From Sphingomonas hengshuiensis (GTDB taxonomy: Bacteria; Pseudomonadota; Alphaproteobacteria; Sphingomonadales; Sphingomonadaceae): DNA of 63,299 bases. The DNA lies in assembly GCA_003240755.1 (NCBI GenBank), contig QFNF01000025.1:1-63299 (forward strand). The letters run 5' to 3'. Position 1 is the stretch's first letter. Each line of letters begins with the position of its first letter. Below are positions 58,527 to 63,299 of this stretch, one piece after another. The translations under genes were made by a program, and so were the position numbers. The notes below the pieces were generated by a model. It saw only the letters and a program-made list of their open reading frames with translations. It ran no database searches and was not told where the DNA came from.

Positions 58527-60041
58527 ATGACCACAATGGAAGCGCGCAGGCGCGGCCGGGGGCGTCGCTGGTGGTCGATCTGGGCCGTGGGCGGCGTCGA
58601 CCATGACGCCGTCATCCGCCAGATCGCCGAGGATTCGGGCTGGAGCGGACGCTATGCGTTCCTGATCGTCGTCTCCGCCGCGATCTCGCTGCTGGGCCTG
58701 CTCATGCCGTCGGTCGCGGTGCTGATCGGGGCGATGCTGTTGTCGCCGCTGATGATGCCGATCATCGGGCTGGGGTTCGGCATCGCGACCGTCGACACCC
58801 GCGAGATCCGGCGCGCGGCGACCGCGTTGCTGGCCGGTGCGCTGATCGCGGTGGCGCTGTCGGTCGTCTGCGTCGCGCTGTCGCCGATCCAGACCATCAC
58901 CAGCGAGATCGCCGCGCGGACGCGACCGACGCTGTTCGACCTGCTCGTGGCGCTGCTGTCGGCGGTCGCGGGCGCCTATGCCCTGATCCGCGGCCGGGGC
59001 GGCACGGTCGTCGGCGTCGCCATCGCCATCGCGCTGATGCCGCCGCTGGTCGTGGTGGGGTTCGGGATCGCCACGCTCAACTGGACGGTGTTCGCCGGGT
59101 CGCTGCTGCTGTTCATGACCAACGCCATCACCATCGCGCTGACGGCGGCGCTGGTCGCGCGCGTGTACGGGTTCGGCAGCCATTTGTCGCCGCAGCATAC
59201 CGGGTGGCAACTGGTGCTGTTCGTGGTCGCGCTGGGCCTGTTGTCGGTGCCGCTGGGCACGGCGCTGCGCCAGATCGCGTTCGAGGCGGTGGCACAGCGG
59301 CAGGTGCGCGAAACCATCGCCGCGCGCTTTCCCGATGCGTCGCGGCTGGGACAGCTCGACATCGATTTCGCCACCGCGCCGATCCGCATCCGCGCCGTCA
59401 TCCTGACGCCGCGGATCGATCCGAATGCCGATCGCGTACTGGCGGCGGACCTGCAACGGCGGCTGGCGCGGCCGATCGACGTCCATGTCGACCAGTTGAA
59501 CGTGTTGCCCGACGATGCGAGCGTGGAGGCCGCGCAGATCGCGCGCGCCAACAGCGGGGCGGGATCGGGCGATGCCGAACGCCGCCGCCGCGCCGTCGAC
59601 GACCTTGCGCTGATCGCCGGGATCGCGCCGGACGCGATCCGGTCGGAACCGGGTTCGCAGATGCTGGCCGCCACGGCCGCCACGTTGCCGGGCCTGCCGA
59701 TGGCCGGCTATCGCGCGATCGAGGCGCGGGCCGAACGCGCCCTGCCCGGCTGGACGATCGCGCTCGCCCCGCCCGCCGACACCGCGCTGCCGGCGATCAC
59801 GCTGACCGCCGGGGTGATCGACGATACGGCGTTGACGGCCGCGTCATGGGCCTCGGCGCGCCGCGCGCTGCCGCTGCGCGTGAATGGCGGCACATCGGCG
59901 CAGCGAGCCGCGGTCGCGGCCGGGATCACCGATCGCGGCGGGCGCGCCGCACCGGGCACGGCGGGCGGTGCGCTCCGCCTGGCGTGGGACGTCGCGGAGA
60001 CGACCGGGGACGCGGCGGCGCAACCCGCACCGGCGGGATAG
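58527..60041 (+). CDS. DUF389 membrane protein
   Basis: 504 residues from ATG 58527 (AGGAAAG upstream). The N-terminal part has about six helices with VVSAAISLLGLLMPSVAVLIGAMLLSPLMMPIIGLGFGIA and ALMPPLVVVGFGIATLNW, the DUF389 signature. Residues about 270-504 are soluble, Ala/Arg-rich and not assigned. Function of the family unknown. The start was chosen over an upstream in-frame codon at 58470 that lies in the purB leader. Confidence 0.88.
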   Translation: MTTMEARRRGRGRRWWSIWAVGGVDHDAVIRQIAEDSGWSGRYAFLIVVSAAISLLGLLMPSVAVLIGAMLLSPLMMPIIGLGFGIATVDTREIRRAATALLAGALIAVALSVVCVALSPIQTITSEIAARTRPTLFDLLVALLSAVAGAYALIRGRGGTVVGVAIAIALMPPLVVVGFGIATLNWTVFAGSLLLFMTNAITIALTAALVARVYGFGSHLSPQHTGWQLVLFVVALGLLSVPLGTALRQIAFEAVAQRQVRETIAARFPDASRLGQLDIDFATAPIRIRAVILTPRIDPNADRVLAADLQRRLARPIDVHVDQLNVLPDDASVEAAQIARANSGAGSGDAERRRRAVDDLALIAGIAPDAIRSEPGSQMLAATAATLPGLPMAGYRAIEARAERALPGWTIALAPPADTALPAITLTAGVIDDTALTAASWASARRALPLRVNGGTSAQRAAVAAGITDRGGRAAPGTAGGALRLAWDVAETTGDAAAQPAPAG

Positions 60042-60051
60042 CCGGGCGGTA

Positions 60052-60609
60052 TTACCGGGTGGCGGGCCGCTCCATATATACCGCGTCCGCGCCGAACCCT
60101 TCGGCCGCCCCCGGCGCCGCGAAGAACCCCTGCCGCGCCCAATAGGCATCGGCGCCACCGACGGCGACCAGGGCAAGGATCGGGATGCGGCGGCGGGCCG
60201 CGGCGTCGGCGAGGATCGGAAGGAGGCGTTCGACCGCCCTGCTGCCGCGCCCCGCCGGAGCGACGACCACGTCATGCAGATACCAGCAATCCGCATCGGG
60301 CGGCAGGTCGCCCAGCAGCCGATGCATTGCCGGCGGGGCGAAGCGGTGCCACGGGTGGCTGATACAATGGCCGAGAACGGCCGGCGGCCGGCCGGATGCT
60401 CCCTCGTGCTCCGCGCCATCGCCGGCTTCTTCCTGCCGGGGCGGTGCGTCTGCGTCGCCCCCGCTCAGCACCCAGCATCCACCCGGCGCCAGCGCGATGC
60501 GTTCGGCGTAGAGGTCGGCCGCTTCGCCATAGTCGCCCAGTTCGGCCCGGGCGAGCGATGCGATCGCGGCGGCGTCGGCGGGGATGGCGGGACGCCACAG
60601 GGCAGGCAT
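60052..60609 (-). CDS. GNAT family N-acetyltransferase
   Basis: 185 residues. The GNAT core: WRPAIPADAAAIASLARAELGDYGE at the N terminus, CWYLHDVVVAPAGRGSRAVERLLPILADAAARRR for acetyl-CoA binding (V-x-P-x-x-RG) and LVAVGGADAYWARQGFFAA near the end. A hydrophilic insert (GDADAPPRQEEAGDGAEHEG) lies in the first third. Convergent with the DUF389 gene, 10 bases apart. Substrate unknown. Confidence 0.88.
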   Translation of the reverse strand: MPALWRPAIPADAAAIASLARAELGDYGEAADLYAERIALAPGGCWVLSGGDADAPPRQEEAGDGAEHEGASGRPPAVLGHCISHPWHRFAPPAMHRLLGDLPPDADCWYLHDVVVAPAGRGSRAVERLLPILADAAARRRIPILALVAVGGADAYWARQGFFAAPGAAEGFGADAVYMERPATR

Positions 60610-60649
60610 TCGCGACTCCGTTGTCAGAAATTGGTCCGATCCGTCGCCA

Positions 60650-60667
60650 TCCCGGCGCGAGCCGGGA
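60650..60667. repeat. Short REP-like hairpin
   Basis: TCCCGGC and GCCGGGA pair around a GCGA loop in the gap between the GNAT gene and dnaJ. No T-run. Similar to other short palindromes in the window. Confidence 0.5.
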
Positions 60668-60711
60668 CGGGACGATGGCTCAGATCGGGCGGCGGCGTCA
60701 GACGCCCTCCC

Positions 60712-61836
60712 CTAGCCCCCGAGCGCGGTCTTCAGGCGGCTGAAGAAGCCCATCGATTCGGGGCATTCCTCACCGGTTTCGGTTTCGCGGAACGCTTCCA
60801 GCAATTCCTTCTGTCGTGCCGACAGGCGGGTCGGGGTCTCCACCTCGATATGGATGACCATGTCGCCGTGCCCGCGACCCTGCAGCACCGGCATGCCGGC
60901 ACCGCGCTGGCGCAGTTCCTTGCCCGACTGGATGCCGGCGGGCACGCGGATGCTGTGCTTCTGTCCGTCGAGGCCGGGGATTTCGATGACCCCGCCCAGT
61001 GCCGCGGTGGTGAAGCTGATCGGTGCGCGGGCGTGGAGCGCGGTCCCCTCGCGTTCGAACAGCGCGTGGCGCTTCACATGGAGGAAGATGTAGAGGTCGC
61101 CTGCCGGGGCGCCGCGCGCGCCCGCCTCACCCTCGCCGGTCAGGCGGATACGCGTGCCTTCGTCCACGCCGGGGGGAACGTTGACCTGCAACGTCTTGGT
61201 CTGGTCGACGCGGCCCTCGCCATTGCATACCGGGCACGGGTCGCTGATGACCTGTCCGGCGCCGTGGCAGGTCGGGCAGGCGCGTTCGACGACGAAGAAG
61301 CCCTGCTGCGCGCGAACCTTTCCATGGCCGGCGCAGGTCGGGCAGGTTCGTGCCTTGGTACCGGGCGACGCGCCGCTGCCGCCGCACGGGCCACAGGCGG
61401 TCGATACATCGACGGTGATCTCGGTCTGGTGGCCGTGATAGGCCTCTTCCAGCGACACTTCCATGTCGTAGCGCAGGTCGGCGCCGCGACGCGGGCCGGC
61501 ACGCCCGCCCTGCCGACCGCCGCCCATGAATTCGCCAAAGACGCTTTCGAAGATATCGGAGAAGCCGCCGAAATCCTGCGCGCCGGCCCCGGCGCCACCC
61601 GCACCCTGCCGGAACGCGGCATGGCCATAGCGGTCGTATGCCGCGCGCTTCTGCGGGTCCTTCAGGCAGTCATAGGCTTCGTTGATCGCCTTGAACTTCG
61701 CCTCGGAATCCTTGCACCCGGCATTCTTGTCGGGGTGATATTTGATCGCGAGCTTGCGGTACGACGACTTGATCGTCCCCGCATCCGCGGTGCGCTCGCA
61801 TTCGAGCAGTTCGTAGAAATCGACTTCGGTGGTCAT
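60712..61836 (-). CDS. dnaJ: Chaperone protein DnaJ
   Basis: 374 residues from ATG 61836. J-domain with the HPD motif (IKYHPDKN), a Gly/Phe region, and four zinc motifs: [24 protein letters not shown] and CPVCNGEG. The C-terminal substrate-binding domain follows ([30 protein letters not shown]). It stimulates DnaK ATP hydrolysis and delivers substrates. It follows dnaK with a 121-base gap that holds two near-identical hairpins. Confidence 0.97.
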   Translation of the reverse strand: MTTEVDFYELLECERTADAGTIKSSYRKLAIKYHPDKNAGCKDSEAKFKAINEAYDCLKDPQKRAAYDRYGHAAFRQGAGGAGAGAQDFGGFSDIFESVFGEFMGGGRQGGRAGPRRGADLRYDMEVSLEEAYHGHQTEITVDVSTACGPCGGSGASPGTKARTCPTCAGHGKVRAQQGFFVVERACPTCHGAGQVISDPCPVCNGEGRVDQTKTLQVNVPPGVDEGTRIRLTGEGEAGARGAPAGDLYIFLHVKRHALFEREGTALHARAPISFTTAALGGVIEIPGLDGQKHSIRVPAGIQSGKELRQRGAGMPVLQGRGHGDMVIHIEVETPTRLSARQKELLEAFRETETGEECPESMGFFSRLKTALGG

Positions 61837-61843
61837 CAAAAAG

Positions 61844-61944
61844 CCCTCTCCCCTTCAGGGGAGAGGGTTTGGGAGAGGAGCAGTCCACAACGACCCGCCC
61901 GCCACTCCCCCTCTCCCCAGCCCTCTCCCCCGAGGGGGAGAGGG
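61844..61944. repeat. Twin hairpins in the dnaK-dnaJ intergenic region
   Basis: Two hairpins with the same 10-bp stem, CCCTCTCCCC / GGGGAGAGGG, at 61844-61867 (TTCA loop) and 61921-61944 (CGAG loop). They resemble the common C/T-rich extragenic palindromes. Such structure on the dnaK transcript could slow readthrough or protect the upstream mRNA, lowering dnaJ relative to dnaK. Confidence 0.75.
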
Positions 61945-61957
61945 AGGGGCGTCCGTT

Positions 61958-63299
<1,342 letters not shown>

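Overview
The window is a G+C-rich chromosomal segment (about 67-70% in sampled lines) whose gene content and order point to a sphingomonad-type alphaproteobacterium. Supporting markers are the NDUFA12/DUF2155 pair, ChvI-ChvG next to pckA and followed by a short HPr kinase, RapZ, PTS EIIA and HPr, subunits b and b' in the FoF1 operon, a PagL-like outer-membrane protein, and scattered palindromic repeats. This assignment is inferred from protein families; no 16S rRNA is present. Most of the window is core chromosome, with one clear accessory insertion.

Layout: 1-3373 holds the end of a glucoamylase-like gene and a secreted discoidin/six-hairpin glycosidase. 3426-8935 is a tightly overlapping caa3-type oxidase operon: subunit II fused to cytochrome c, subunits I+III fused, a small membrane protein, CtaG and a triheme cytochrome c. 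8978-14197 carries aat, DUF2155, NDUFA12, a DUF192 lipoprotein, a double cold-shock protein, recX and a fatty acyl-AMP ligase. 14286-20133 is the tRNA-Trp / YqaA-type membrane protein / secE / nusG / rplK / rplA block, interrupted by a complete PvuII-type restriction-modification (R-M) system (16067-17908) and a helix-turn-helix-like gene. rplK here has a 110-base internal deletion and is frameshifted. A structured leader and a terminator follow rplA, but rplJL is absent.

20325-28476 contains a nucleoside deaminase, a deacetylase-like protein, an unusual histidine kinase, an Lrp regulator, a TPR protein, yaaA and pckA. 28787-33242 is the ChvI/ChvG - HprK - RapZ - EIIA - HPr regulatory cluster. 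33348-41146 holds a cyclopropane-fatty-acid synthase, a lipid-linked glycosylation pair (GT39-type and GT2-GtrA), leuB, recO and an acetyltransferase/deacetylase pair. 41381-45593 holds small ORFs, uvrC, an oxidoreductase and an SMR exporter. 45667-48905 is the Fo part of ATP synthase (atpI-B-E-b'-b) plus DUF805. 49275-53022 is ydbL-ynbE-ydbH. 53125-60609 has PagL-like, DUF2975/XRE, radC, an acetyltransferase, EF-hand, purB, DUF389 and GNAT genes. 60712 to the right edge is dnaJ and a partial dnaK.

The most notable observations are: (1) the PvuII-like R-M system sitting between nusG and rplK; (2) the broken rplK, which is either a real loss of L11 or an assembly or sequencing error; (3) the fused oxidase subunit I, which keeps all metal ligands but lacks the canonical K-channel lysine and D-channel asparagines; (4) a histidine kinase with a degenerate ATP-binding domain; and (5) several small or orphan genes, including a CcdA-like antitoxin without a toxin and two candidate small proteins.
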